18,117 bases of DNA from NCBI GenBank assembly GCA_015179025.1, contig WHUX01000588.1:1-18117 (forward strand). Direction: 5' to 3'. Under the pieces are notes generated by a model. The model did no database searches. It saw only the letters and a program-made list of their open reading frames with translations, and had not been told where the DNA came from. This DNA comes from Terfezia claveryi. Taxonomy: Eukaryota > Ascomycota > Pezizomycetes > Pezizales > Pezizaceae. Of this stretch, positions 1-8,700 are shown piece after piece. The translations under genes and the position numbers were made by a program. The first letter of the stretch is position 1. Each line of letters opens with the position of its first letter.

Positions 1-35
1 AAAGAAATTTATTTTACTACATATATGCAAGGGCA

Positions 36-280
36 TGTTGGAGTGAAATTGTTAGGCTGGTTCACATGGCAGCTACTAAGCTGCATAGATATATAGTTGC
101 TACTACATATGTTGTTAGACTTACATCGGCCGGTAGCATGACCTTAAAGGTAGTCTAGTTGTAAGCAGCCGCCATCTAGTATATGAGGTGGCACCTGGTA
201 GCTGCTAGTCTGGTTGACTTGAACGGAGGATCCTCTGATCCTCCTTCAAGATCATGGGAATACGAACCATTTTCGTACTA
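36..280 (+). repeat. 5' LTR of the copia remnant
   Basis: The block starts with TGTTGG and ends at CGTACTA, immediately before the primer-binding site. Its last 64 bp (217-280) match 3176-3239 at 61 of 64 positions, which shows that this is a dispersed repeat and fixes the LTR end to within a few bases (the second copy reads CGTACTACA, giving the usual TG...CA ends). The 5' part (36-216) has no recognisable second copy here, so the start is set only by TG and by the GGGCA just before it. Confidence 0.6.
225..244 (+). repeat. Perfect hairpin in the LTR
   Basis: GGAGGATC and GATCCTCC form an 8-bp stem around a CTCT loop. The second LTR copy carries the identical hairpin at 3184-3203, while flanking bases have changed. 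It sits 36 bp before the LTR end, where an RNA structure or terminator/polyadenylation element could act. The function is inference. Confidence 0.7.
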
Positions 281-830
281 TCAGGTTATGAAAGCCTTCT
301 GAATCTACAAAACTACAGATACAATCATAAAAACCCTCCTAAATCGACTATGGATGATCTAGACATCCCAAAATCCCTTCACCGTGAAATCCTGGTTTTT
401 GAACTGCTCGACAACAGTAACTTTGTCTCTGCGATCTATTTTCGATGCAAACCCAAAACTCAGTCCCTCATTGACGGTAACATGTCTGCAAAACAAGCTT
501 GGAATACACTTGAGAATGTCTTCCAATCCTCCTCAACAGCCAACATATTCTAGCTAACTACGACTTTAACGGCGCACATCCATGAGCAGATCAATCCGTC
601 ATATCGTTCATCAACGAGGTGGTTGCAACAGCAACAGACCTAAAATACCTAGGTGAAGACTTCAGTGATCAGAAAATCAAACAGCAGATCCTTGCAAATT
701 TGCTTCCAGAATACGCAACTCTAGTCACAGCTCTTATGAGAACCTGGACCGTGGATTTCCTGCATGAGAGAAGAAAACTCGTCCAAAGACAAAAAGCCCC
801 CTCCCAACAATACCATCCTATATATTTCTA
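254..830 (+). pseudogene. copia gag (capsid) relic
   Basis: Two overlapping reading frames together resemble the capsid-type Gag of Ty1/copia elements (UBN2/retrotran_gag families). The first (254-553) carries residues such as SAKQAWNTLENVFQSSSTAN, the typical A..AW..L...F segment. The second (from about 601) carries SFINEVV…DLKYLGEDFSDQKIKQQIL and then NLLPEYATLVTAL, the usual LL..LP..Y..V..AL signature. They are separated by a stop at 551-553 and a frame change, and the zinc-knuckle part is missing because the sequence runs straight into the RNase H end. Non-functional. Confidence 0.65.
279..297 (+). promoter_or_regulatory. Primer-binding site, half-tRNA-iMet type
   Basis: TATCAGGTTATGAAAGCC directly after the LTR is close to the reverse complement of the anticodon stem-loop region of initiator Met-tRNA (…GCTCATAACCCTGAT…), with one base missing from the GGG run and two differences at the far end. 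Copia of Drosophila and Ty5 of yeast prime from an internal cut of tRNA-iMet rather than its 3' end, so the position and sequence both fit a Ty1/copia element. The match was made by eye against a remembered tRNA. Confidence 0.6.
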
Positions 831-959
831 TACCCACACACGCCCTATCATGCTCATACAATTAGCTCCGGTGGCTTACGCTGCATCAGCTTCAATAGAT
901 TACACACCTAAACGTACTGAAAACACTGGACAAAAGCATTGTACGGAAGGTGGGCTTGA

Positions 960-1350
960 TATAAACATCTGTTGGGTTAAACATCCACAACTTTGTCCCG
1001 CCTTATATCGAACCAGAAGCTCGAGACATCAAGGTATCGTACGGCTTAGCTCTACAGAAGTGGAATTTATTGCAGGAATAGAGGCTGCTCGGGAACTGAT
1101 ATAGATACTAACGTTTCTTGGAAAATATCAAGATGCCGGAAAAAGTCGCACTTCTCTATGGAGATAACAAACCCACTCTACCACTGGGAAAACATTCAGA
1201 AATAGACCCCGTATCAAGCATATCCATGTCCGAAAATCTATTCATCACTCATATGGTCGAAATCTGGCCAATGATTAATTGAATACATCGTAATGAAAGA
1301 TATGATTGCGGATGCACTCATGAAAGCATTACTAAGTGAACCTCTGCCAC
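960..1350 (+). pseudogene. copia RNase H / polyprotein C-terminus relic
   Basis: The frame ending at 1104 contains RLSSTEVEFIAGIEAARELI, the hallmark LSSTEAE(Y/F)IA…EAA of copia RNase H (the E of STE is catalytic). After a frame change come LYGDN (DN of the next catalytic motif, about 1155-1170), PRIKHIHV (about 1207-1230) and KDMIADALMKAL (about 1296-1331), the last being the usual end of copia polyproteins. Several stops and shifts lie between them. The order and spacing are those of an intact RNase H tail, so decay is by point mutation and small indels after the large internal deletion. Confidence 0.75.
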
Positions 1351-1481
1351 CAATGTCGGTATATATATATCCAAAAACTATACCACCATCAAAAAGAATC
1401 ACACTATGTGGATGAGATTTTCCTCTCCCGAAAACGTTCTGCGAATTAAAAAAAAAAAAAAAAGTCTGGGCATGTTACTAC

Positions 1482-1604
1482 TTGGTCCTATCTGACCTAA
1501 TACGCAAAAGTTTTCCCGCCTATCAAACAGTAGCGCTCTTTGGTCCTGTCCCACCTAAATGAATTAGTATGGGGTATGTCTCCTTGGTCCTGCCTGACCT
1601 AAAT
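1482..1604 (+). repeat. Three spaced copies of a ~20-bp motif
   Basis: TTGGTCCTATCTGACCTAA (1482-1500), TTTGGTCCTGTCCCACCTAAAT (1539-1560) and CTTGGTCCTGCCTGACCTAAAT (1583-1604) are imperfect copies of one motif, about 57 and 44 bp apart, with unrelated spacers. They lie just 3' of the copia remnant. Spaced repeats of this kind could be protein-binding sites or remains of an LTR or MITE; no function can be assigned. Confidence 0.6.
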
Positions 1605-1880
1605 CAATCACCATCTGATAGACGTTATTGCTGCAGATTTCACTATTTCCACGAAATGTAACTGTTGTTCTTACTGCTTGTACAAGTTTCTACAATAGAA
1701 TAAGAAAACAAACCCACACTGCCCTTGCACACACACAACCCAACTAGTTGTCACAGACTCATTAGAGATCAGAAGCTGGGATAATAGTGGTTCAATTGGG
1801 CAATCACGGGGGGGGGAAGGTTTTCTATTTTCTATTTTCTATTTTTTAATTTTTTAATTTTTCTTATTATAATGTCTCTT
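1605..1880. other. Spacer with TTTTCTA microsatellite
   Basis: No gene is supported. A run of G (about 1809-1816) is followed by repeats of TTTTCTA and then TTTTTTAA blocks up to about 1865. Confidence 0.5.
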
Positions 1881-1995
1881 ATATGTATATATTCTGGGCC
1901 GCTCACGGGCATCGGCCGCCCACGGGCAGCACATGTCTCCGCGGGCAGTACACCCACTATGCCCCTCACGGGAAATTTATATAATTACTACATTT
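1881..1995 (+). repeat. Left copy of an inverted repeat
   Basis: 1881-1912 matches the reverse complement of 3079-3110 (about 27 of 32), and 1965-1995 matches the reverse complement of 3059-3089 (27 of 31). The left copy holds about 55 extra bases between these two blocks, made of CGGGCA-containing sub-repeats (…CGCTCACGGGCA, CGCCCACGGGCA, CGCGGGCAGTAC…). The core TTCTGGGCCGCTC is identical in both. The GC-rich block stands out from the AT-rich surroundings. Confidence 0.6.
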
Positions 1996-2089
1996 ATTAT
2001 ATAAAGTACTTGAATTAATACAAATATACCTAGCTAGAGCTATATTGATTACATACAAGTAGGCTATTAGTTGACCTCGGGTCGATGGA

Positions 2090-3060
2090 GTCATCATCCA
2101 CATCAATTTAGGCTATTATCCAGTGATCCAATTTGTATTCGTTCAGCTAGAGCTGAGAGGTTACTGCAGTCATGGTCTGCTAACACTTTGGTATGGTGGG
2201 CGTTTCAACTCATTTATACAATGCGACTTTTCGTGAATACATGAGACAGAAACCCGAGTTGCTGTAGATGCCTGCCGAGAAGCATTAGCTAAAGTGATTA
2301 TGGATTTTCGAGTAGCTAGAGTATCTACAATTTCATTGTCCAAGCCCATAAGATCGGTTATTTGCTCGAAATCTCGTGGTATTCAGGCTATGATTTTACA
2401 ATAACTTTTGCATATTACCTTTGATTGACGAGCTTGTACAACTCTATTGGCTCGCTCAAGGAGCCCTTGGACTTGAGGTATGCGAGGTTTTCCATATTTA
2501 ATTTTGTTGGAACAAGGGTAATAGGATAACCGGTCAGTATAGTTGTGGGGCTCACGTGAGATTTGGGCGCTTAAGGATTTCTCTGTACAGGTCATCAGCG
2601 GGTATTTAAGACGGACGGCTTTCCTTACTTTCATATTATTAGTATTATCAAGCAAGCGGCTTCTCTCATATAGTATACGAAGATACTACATTATCCTCGT
2701 GAACGAGTGAATGGCATAGAACGATTTCTACAAATTTTGATACTCCAAGCTCATAATAAATACTCAACCTCTCCCTTAAATCCTCCACCATTATCAGACT
2801 ATAAAATTTCAGAGTGGGCTATAAAGGTGAATCCGTAATGTCATTACAGATGTCACAGACTCCGACTAATAACATTAGTATCATATTACTTATACTAATC
2901 AGTTTAACTTACTACTTAGAGCAAGATAATACCACGTGCCATAATCGTCATTTCATATAACGATCCACTTATATTGACCTCTAGAGAGCATATCAATTAG
3001 ATCAACTTGAACCCATTGATATGTCTATATTTTTATAAATTGAAGTGCGTTGTGCACCAA
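2090..3060 (-). pseudogene. Retroviral-type integrase core (rve/DDE) relic
   Basis: On the minus strand the landmarks of a retrotransposon integrase core appear in order: QVDLIDMLSRGQYKWIV (first Asp; VDLIDM at 3006-2989), SDNGGGFKGEVEYLL (second Asp; SDNGG at 2798-2784) and PRIPQVQGLLERANRVV (catalytic Glu; LERAN at 2460-2446). A tail such as ELKRPPYQSV, like the (S)PY…VFG end of such domains, follows near 2210-2180. Stops and frame shifts separate all of them; the longest open piece is 2383-2655. Whether the source is gypsy-type or another integrase-bearing element cannot be told from this piece. It is inactive. Confidence 0.7.
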
Positions 3061-3110
3061 ATGCAGTAATTAAATAAATTGCCCGCGAGCGGCCCAGAAC
3101 ATATACTTGT
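3059..3110 (-). repeat. Right copy of the inverted repeat
   Basis: This is the partner of 1881-1995 in opposite orientation, lacking the GC-rich middle. It lies at the 5' side of the integrase relic in that gene's sense, so it may be part of the parent element's terminal repeat. Confidence 0.55.
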
Positions 3111-3135
3111 ATTGAATCATGAGCCCGAGGGGAGG

Positions 3136-3241
3136 TGTTGGTACTACATGCACTTGCTGGATAGATTAGCGATGTACTTGAGCGGAGGATCCTCTGATCC
3201 TCCTTCCAGATCATAGGAATACGAACCATTTTCGTACTACA
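3136..3241 (+). repeat. LTR fragment of the copia family, second copy
   Basis: 3176-3239 is a 61/64 match to the end of the first LTR (217-280), including the hairpin. The block begins TGTTGG, as the first LTR does, but is only about 106 bp long, so most of the U3/R part is deleted or diverged. It ends CGTACTACA and is followed by TATCAG, the first bases of the primer-binding site, so it may be the start of an element that lost its body. No target-site duplication is visible. Confidence 0.65.
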
Positions 3242-3627
3242 TATCAGACTTAGATAAAATATATGCTACACAAGTCACACTACAGTGCACACCAGTATCG
3301 TGCCCTGCAACCACCCCTGCCCAGCCACAACTGAAGTATTTTCAGAATTAACTAATTTCCTTTATTTATGGTACTCTGAACGCTCGACCTTCTCACTCTA
3401 CAACCTTCCCCTCTGCAGCATTCTCAATCACTAGGTAGGTCTCCAATAGCTTTAAAAGTTCCAATACTCATACAACCAGACTACCAATCCCCCCTTTGGC
3501 CTTCATGGATCGCTTCCATCTATCTGGAGGGTTTGCTGGCCTCCCCCGGGGTTGTTTTAACCTCCTTACAGTAACCATATGCTAGAGTCCAACCTATCTT
3601 GCCAACCAGATTAATGTTATCCATACG
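3242..3627. other. Gene-free spacer
   Basis: No coding region is supported. Copies of the dispersed motif are at 3473-3484 (CAACCAGACTAC) and 3599-3609 (TTGCCAACCAG). Confidence 0.4.
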
Positions 3628-4147
3628 TGCCAACCAGACTAGCGCTTGCTGAACTATCTTCTTTTCTTTTTCCTCTTAAGTCTGCATGTATCTATCCGTA
3701 CTGGCATGACTTACGAAACAGCCTTATCCGTGTTCTGGTGCTCATGCAACAAGGATGTTTATCTAAGCCTCGTCGGAAGGCATTCAGGCAGAACACGCTA
3801 ATAATTCTCCTATTCTATAAAGGAAAAGTCGTAGCTTGGAAATCTAGCTCTTTTAAGAGGCAGAGAGGGCGTCATAACGAAGGTTATTATTCTTGAACAT
3901 CACAGCGATACGAGCACAAATACTCTATCAGCATGGATACCTACCACATTCCATATCTACGTGAATGCCATCCCAAAAGAAAATGTACTGATGCTCTCTA
4001 CACCACTACTATTACTACTACACTATAACATTCAACCTTACACCTGCTTACTTTGTCCCCACTAAAGGCTGTCATTCCGTATACTCATAAGAAGGAAAAC
4101 ACTCATGCTTCACTGATCATGGGAGGGGCTGAGTGGGTTGTAGAAGG

Positions 4148-4343
4148 TGTAAGAAGTGCTCTTCCAATACATGTGCAAACATGTGAGCACGTCAACAACA
4201 TGTAAGCACGTCAACAACATGTAAGCATATATGAATACGGAGGAGATATGTATATATAGACTGCTAGAACCCCTTAAGGCAGAGATATAGATCAATCAAG
4301 CAATACATCTCTCTCATAAACAAGCCTCCAATATCTACGTTCA
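4148..4343 (+). repeat. Possible solo LTR
   Basis: The stretch starts TGTAAGAAG, holds a TATATATAG box at about 4251-4259, a CTCTCTCAT pyrimidine-rich part and ends CTACGTTCA, the general plan of a small copia LTR. There is no second copy and no target-site duplication, so this is a suggestion from layout only. Confidence 0.25.
4185..4228 (+). repeat. 19-bp tandem repeat
   Basis: Two units (4185-4203 GAGCACGTCAACAACATGT and 4204-4222 AAGCACGTCAACAACATGT) are followed by the start of a third. Confidence 0.8.
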
Positions 4344-5067
4344 TATCCTAAGATCTCATAATCCTTACGGAAGAGAGTGCAATCCAGCACGATAATTAGT
4401 CTCATTGTCACTGCAATAACCATCCACTATCGCCTATCAACAAAAATCCGGAAAACAATGAAAGATAGCTCTTGCCTAAACTGTATGAAAACCTGTTATA
4501 AAGTGAGTCGTATAATTTCTGATAATAGAAACATCTGACTGAGATACCGGAGGTTTTTGAGGTTGGTAGACTTTGAAATAAGATAAAATATCCAACATTC
4601 GAGTAAAGACTGCTTGTCAGATAACTGATATAATAGACTTGTGTAGGCTCAGCTAATAGAGCTTTTCCCGTTCAGTGACTTATTTGGCGAAAGCGTGAAA
4701 AGAGCAATATATTGCTAAATCTTCATTGCTTAAGAGAGCATGCCGGAAGATTCCCCAAAGATCTCTTCATTATTTTTCGCATAAAAACTGCTGTTCCTTT
4801 AAGAGAAACGTACCAGATAACTTTATATAGTGAACAAAGGCACTCGCGTTCTCCTTGACTAGCCGGATTACCTTCTTAATTCCGACTCTCCCACTCACCC
4901 ACACAGTAAACAAAAAAATCAAGCGTCCAAGCCCTTATTCCTCCGATAATGTAATGATGTTAGAGGTATGGAGGTGTCGGTACGGTTTAGGTTGAGATTC
5001 AGCGAAATCTCGTGCGCTTCGGTTGTGATAGATTAAAGCAAAAAAAGTATATGTTGTAAAAGTAATG

Positions 5068-5183
5068 GATCAGGTGCCAGGGTACCGTAGTCTGGTTGCA
5101 CTATCCCTCGCAGTGCCAGGGTGTTGTGCCAACCACGTAGTTTCATTCATACCCACCTGATCTAGTCTGGTTGGCAACACCCT
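5068..5183. repeat. Interleaved inverted repeats
   Basis: GATCAGGTG (5068-5076) pairs with CACCTGATC (5154-5162), and GGGTGTTGTGCCAACCA (5119-5135) pairs with TGGTTGGCAACACCCT (5168-5183) with one unpaired base pair. The two stems cross, so they cannot both be simple nested hairpins. Two direct copies of TAGTCTGGTTG lie in the same stretch (5088 and 5163). Confidence 0.55.
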
Positions 5184-5764
5184 TCTGTGGGCGGTACGTG
5201 CCTATATGCAGTAGGTATTCGTCATGACGAACCTAGTCTGGATTGACGAACCCAGACACGACTTTTCTTCCACCTCGTCGAAGTACCTACTTAAGTACAT
5301 ATACTGTAGAGCTGAAGCCCGACCCCGGGTTCTGACTTCGAAATATGGCTGTGCTGAAAGTCGCTTTAAAATGCGACCAAGGCTGCAGCGACCTTTGGTA
5401 GCAGGCAGTGGTGGCCGAGAAGTGTATGTATCTATGTCGAGTACCTAAAAACAGTCATTGCAAGGCTCCATCCCCATGTATGTCTCACAATGCAAGCACT
5501 TATTCGTCCATAACTCCAGAATAGGTACCGGTAACGTACGTAGATCATTTCATGGTGCCGGAGAATATTTATATATTTTCACCTGGCCTAGAATGATTCC
5601 AACCAAATCAATCTCGTATTTCAAGTTTCGGAATATACTGTTACGGAGTAAGTATTTCAGGGCATTGCCACCACAAGGGGCATATAATTCAAAAGGCATC
5701 AGCGGAACATTATTCGAATACTAGGAATCCTAATTCGGGGCCAACTTGAGCCCCAAGCCGTGCT
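5184..5764. other. Spacer and presumed promoter region of the ankyrin gene
   Basis: Two open frames (5224-5448 and 5458-5724, plus) have no recognisable features and no protein-like composition, so they are left out as genes. The last few hundred bases before the ATG at 5765 should hold the promoter; no clear TATA box was seen. Confidence 0.35.
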
Positions 5765-8700
5765 ATGGCGAACAGCACCTCAAAATTCCAAGGTGATGAA
5801 TTTTCCAACAATCTATTTACTGACTTAGGTAAGCTTCTCTCTTCTTGCCTATAAAGTTTCACGAGGGATATAGATTGAGCTATCTAGAGAATAAGTAGGA
5901 AAAACATATTTAGATATTAAACCCCTTGGCTGATCAATTTAATATAGGCCCTCTCCTGGCACTATTTGGTGAACGCGTTGCAACACAATACCTAAGGCAC
6001 AGCACTAGCAAGTTAGAGTCCTTATATTCGCTTGCGCACCCTTGGGAATTTTAACAGCCGTCACATCAGCGATCCGCGTAGGCGGGAGTAGGAAATTGAA
6101 GGCACTAATAGGAAGAGCTGAGGAGCCTGATGCGGTGGCGGAGATTGAACTAGTCAGGTAAGGGATCTTACAGAAGGTTGTAGCAAACTTTACTCCTGAA
6201 GTAGGTACTAATCTTCGTAGTTCTACATCGGCGGATGTTTGTGAGCTTTGGAATGGGGTTGGCCTGGTACGGATAGTTGGGAAACCTCATATCTTGGAGT
6301 TGGTCATTGATGAAGGTTTGTGTATAATCTGTAATCAAATTATAATTTAGAAGAATATTTGCTGATTGAGGAACCAACCATAGAATTACTCCGGACTAGT
6401 GGGACTACCACTGAGCTTGGGATTGTGCAGCATGATTATGGCCTCTATACACGGAAGGAAGGAATGAAACCTCTTGAAGCGGATGTAAGTTTCTTTCTGA
6501 AATACCAGGGCTCGTGATGCAAAGCTCGATGCTTTTCGGCTAATTGTAATGGGTTGTCACTTGTAGGTCGAGCAGTCAATAGCTGCGTCCATTGCTCCCA
6601 ATATATCACTGAATACAATTGGAGGTTTTATAAACAGCTGGGAGGTTCATATAGTTGCTGTCATTGGGGTCATACTACAGCTAGCCGTTTTAGCTATTGA
6701 TGCCGCAATCACATACCACTGGCGTTTACTCAAGGCTGGAAGACATGTTGCGAGATATGCTTTTCCATTAACCTGCATTGGAACCTTAGGTATTGTTTTC
6801 GGTATGTATCTCTGTGCTTATATAATTGAGGTCAGCACAAAGGAGCTGCAGTGGTTACCCAATTCCGTCACTAAGAGAAATTCTGGGGATAAACGATATC
6901 GCATCCTCTGGGTGCAGAAGGGCCAAACTGTCGGTGATCAAGGATTCGGATCCTACGCGATATATGCCCCATCCGAGAATCATACGCTTATGACCTCACA
7001 TCGCCGACCAGAAGTGGCTTCAAAGTTACACGGACTGACCATAACGGCTACGGTTGTGAGCTTTGGAGGTGAGAGATTAATTGACCCTTTAATTCTGCCT
7101 GAATATAATGGGACTGAGCTGACTTCGTTGCTGGATACAGCATTCATTCTTCAATTCGTCGGGTTAGTAGTTTTTTTTGTTACCCTGCTATCGTGCCAAC
7201 AAGACACACTGCTATCCAAAACTAAATCTCCCTTTAAGTGTCTCAACTACTGGTCGAGGGTGTCAAATTTTACTATAAATTTCATCACTAATTGTTGGCG
7301 ACCCAAGTCAGTCTTCGCGCGATGCATTATTCGGCCTTCATTGCACAACTTGGAGCCACTATCATCATGATAGTGCTGCGAGTCGCTATTCGGCGGCATA
7401 TCTCCCAGGAACCCCAGAAACAAACCCAGGCCACTGAGAATGAGACTGCGCCACCCGTTCCCCAGCGGTCCAATGAATTCGAACTTATTCCACTCTCTGG
7501 ACCCAAGCATCCAGTCCAGGATCAGCACCCTGGGAGATATACAGTCCAGGAGCTGATTGATGAGCATGAGTTGGATATGATTGCAATGAAACTCCAGGAA
7601 TGCAAATTTGGCAGGTTGTCACATTTTTGTGGCCAGATCAGGATACACGACCACCTACAGATATCTCAGCAGAAAAGATCGCTGGGAACGTCCTTAAAAC
7701 GAGGATCAGGCTTATGGCGCTGTTGCAGTCACCATGGCACACTGAAATCGCGGAACAAGCAAAAATGCTGTCAGAAACTATGGCAGATATGATGAATTAT
7801 CTGTGGAATTCAGATGCTGTATTGGGAAGCGTACCGAAACTCACGGCAGATTTTGCCAGCATGAAAGAATTATGCTGGAATATTCCAATCGAAATCCGAT
7901 CCAATGGTAGTAATGGCAATAGTGTGCAGTCAATCTCATTGTCTCTAACACGACAACAACTTGCGGACGATAAATGGAAGCCGTGGGAGGCCGATGTGAC
8001 TCAAGTTGAAGCTGTTTTACAGCTATGGATGTTGCGACTCAGTACATACACTAAGGGCGAAGCAAATGTGCTCTGGGTGTTATGCCCTGGCGATGATTAT
8101 ACTGCGACTATAATTGTGGATTGGTGGGTCGGGAGAGACGCTGGTTGTGTGAGTGATAAGACTCTGGAAGCTATTTGTAAGGAATATGGAATATCAACTT
8201 TTTCGGAGTGCGACGAGGGGTCGTCAACAATGGGCCTCGATATCAAAAATTATTTCATCTGTTGTATTGGGTTTAATCCAGATACTCCTAGACCTGTTGA
8301 CAACAAAGGATACCAAGTTACCCAAGCCATTGTCCAACATATGGAACTGGGAACCTTCGCTGCCCAATACATTTTGCATACATTCCTTGCTCGCCTTGCG
8401 CACTCCATAGATGAGGTCACAACCCCGACAGTTGTAAGAGACGAACAAGCAACTGGGCCTCTGCTACGTAATGACACAATCACGGATCTCGCACTTAAAG
8501 TACAAGAGCGCGGTTTATGCACCATAGCAGAAGCGTACAGAATGGTTTTATGCGCCTTTACCGCAGCCGGCAAACTTCCTGTTCCATACCGACAAAGTGC
8601 GGACCCATTTCTTGTCCTGTACCAAAAGGCACTCGAGCTTGGTCATAAGTTCAAAGGCAAAAATGATAAGACTTCCCCAGCTGCCTTGAGAGCAGAAAAG

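Larger units (their letters stand above)
31..1476 (+). mobile_element. Ty1/copia retrotransposon, internally deleted remnant
   Basis: Seen: an LTR-like block, a primer-binding site, a gag-type coding relic (about 254-830) and then, with almost nothing between, the RNase H end of a copia polyprotein (about 960-1350), followed by a run of 16 A. Protease, integrase and most of the reverse transcriptase that normally lie between gag and RNase H are absent, so the copy cannot move by itself. Gag and RNase H are further broken by stops and frame changes. A 9-bp direct repeat GGGCATGTT lies at 31-39 and 1468-1476. It could be a target-site duplication, or a chance match of the LTR start (TGTT) with a polypurine/LTR boundary. 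No 3' LTR matching the 5' one could be recognised after 1473. Confidence 0.75.
3628..5176. repeat. 1549-bp segment with perfect 15-bp inverted ends
   Basis: TGCCAACCAGACTAG at 3628-3642 is exactly the reverse complement of CTAGTCTGGTTGGCA at 5162-5176. The ends start TG and finish CA. Neither a target-site duplication nor a transposase-like ORF is visible inside, and further copies of the same motif outside the segment (205-216, 3473-3484, 3599-3609, 5087-5098, about 13885-13900) weaken the view of a single clean element. It may be a non-autonomous DNA element or several LTR ends. Confidence 0.35.

Noticed and set aside
3627..3896. Plus ORF that faintly recalls a copia RNase H piece (…GKVVAWKSSS…)
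   Set aside because: There is only a vague resemblance of about ten residues and no further motif before or after it.
5224..5724. Two plus ORFs of 74 and 88 codons upstream of the ankyrin gene
   Set aside because: No recognisable motif, random-looking composition and no splice sites linking them to the ankyrin gene.
7247..7567. Minus ORF over exon 6 of the ankyrin gene
   Set aside because: It is opposite a coding exon whose plus reading joins in phase with the family-typical membrane segment.
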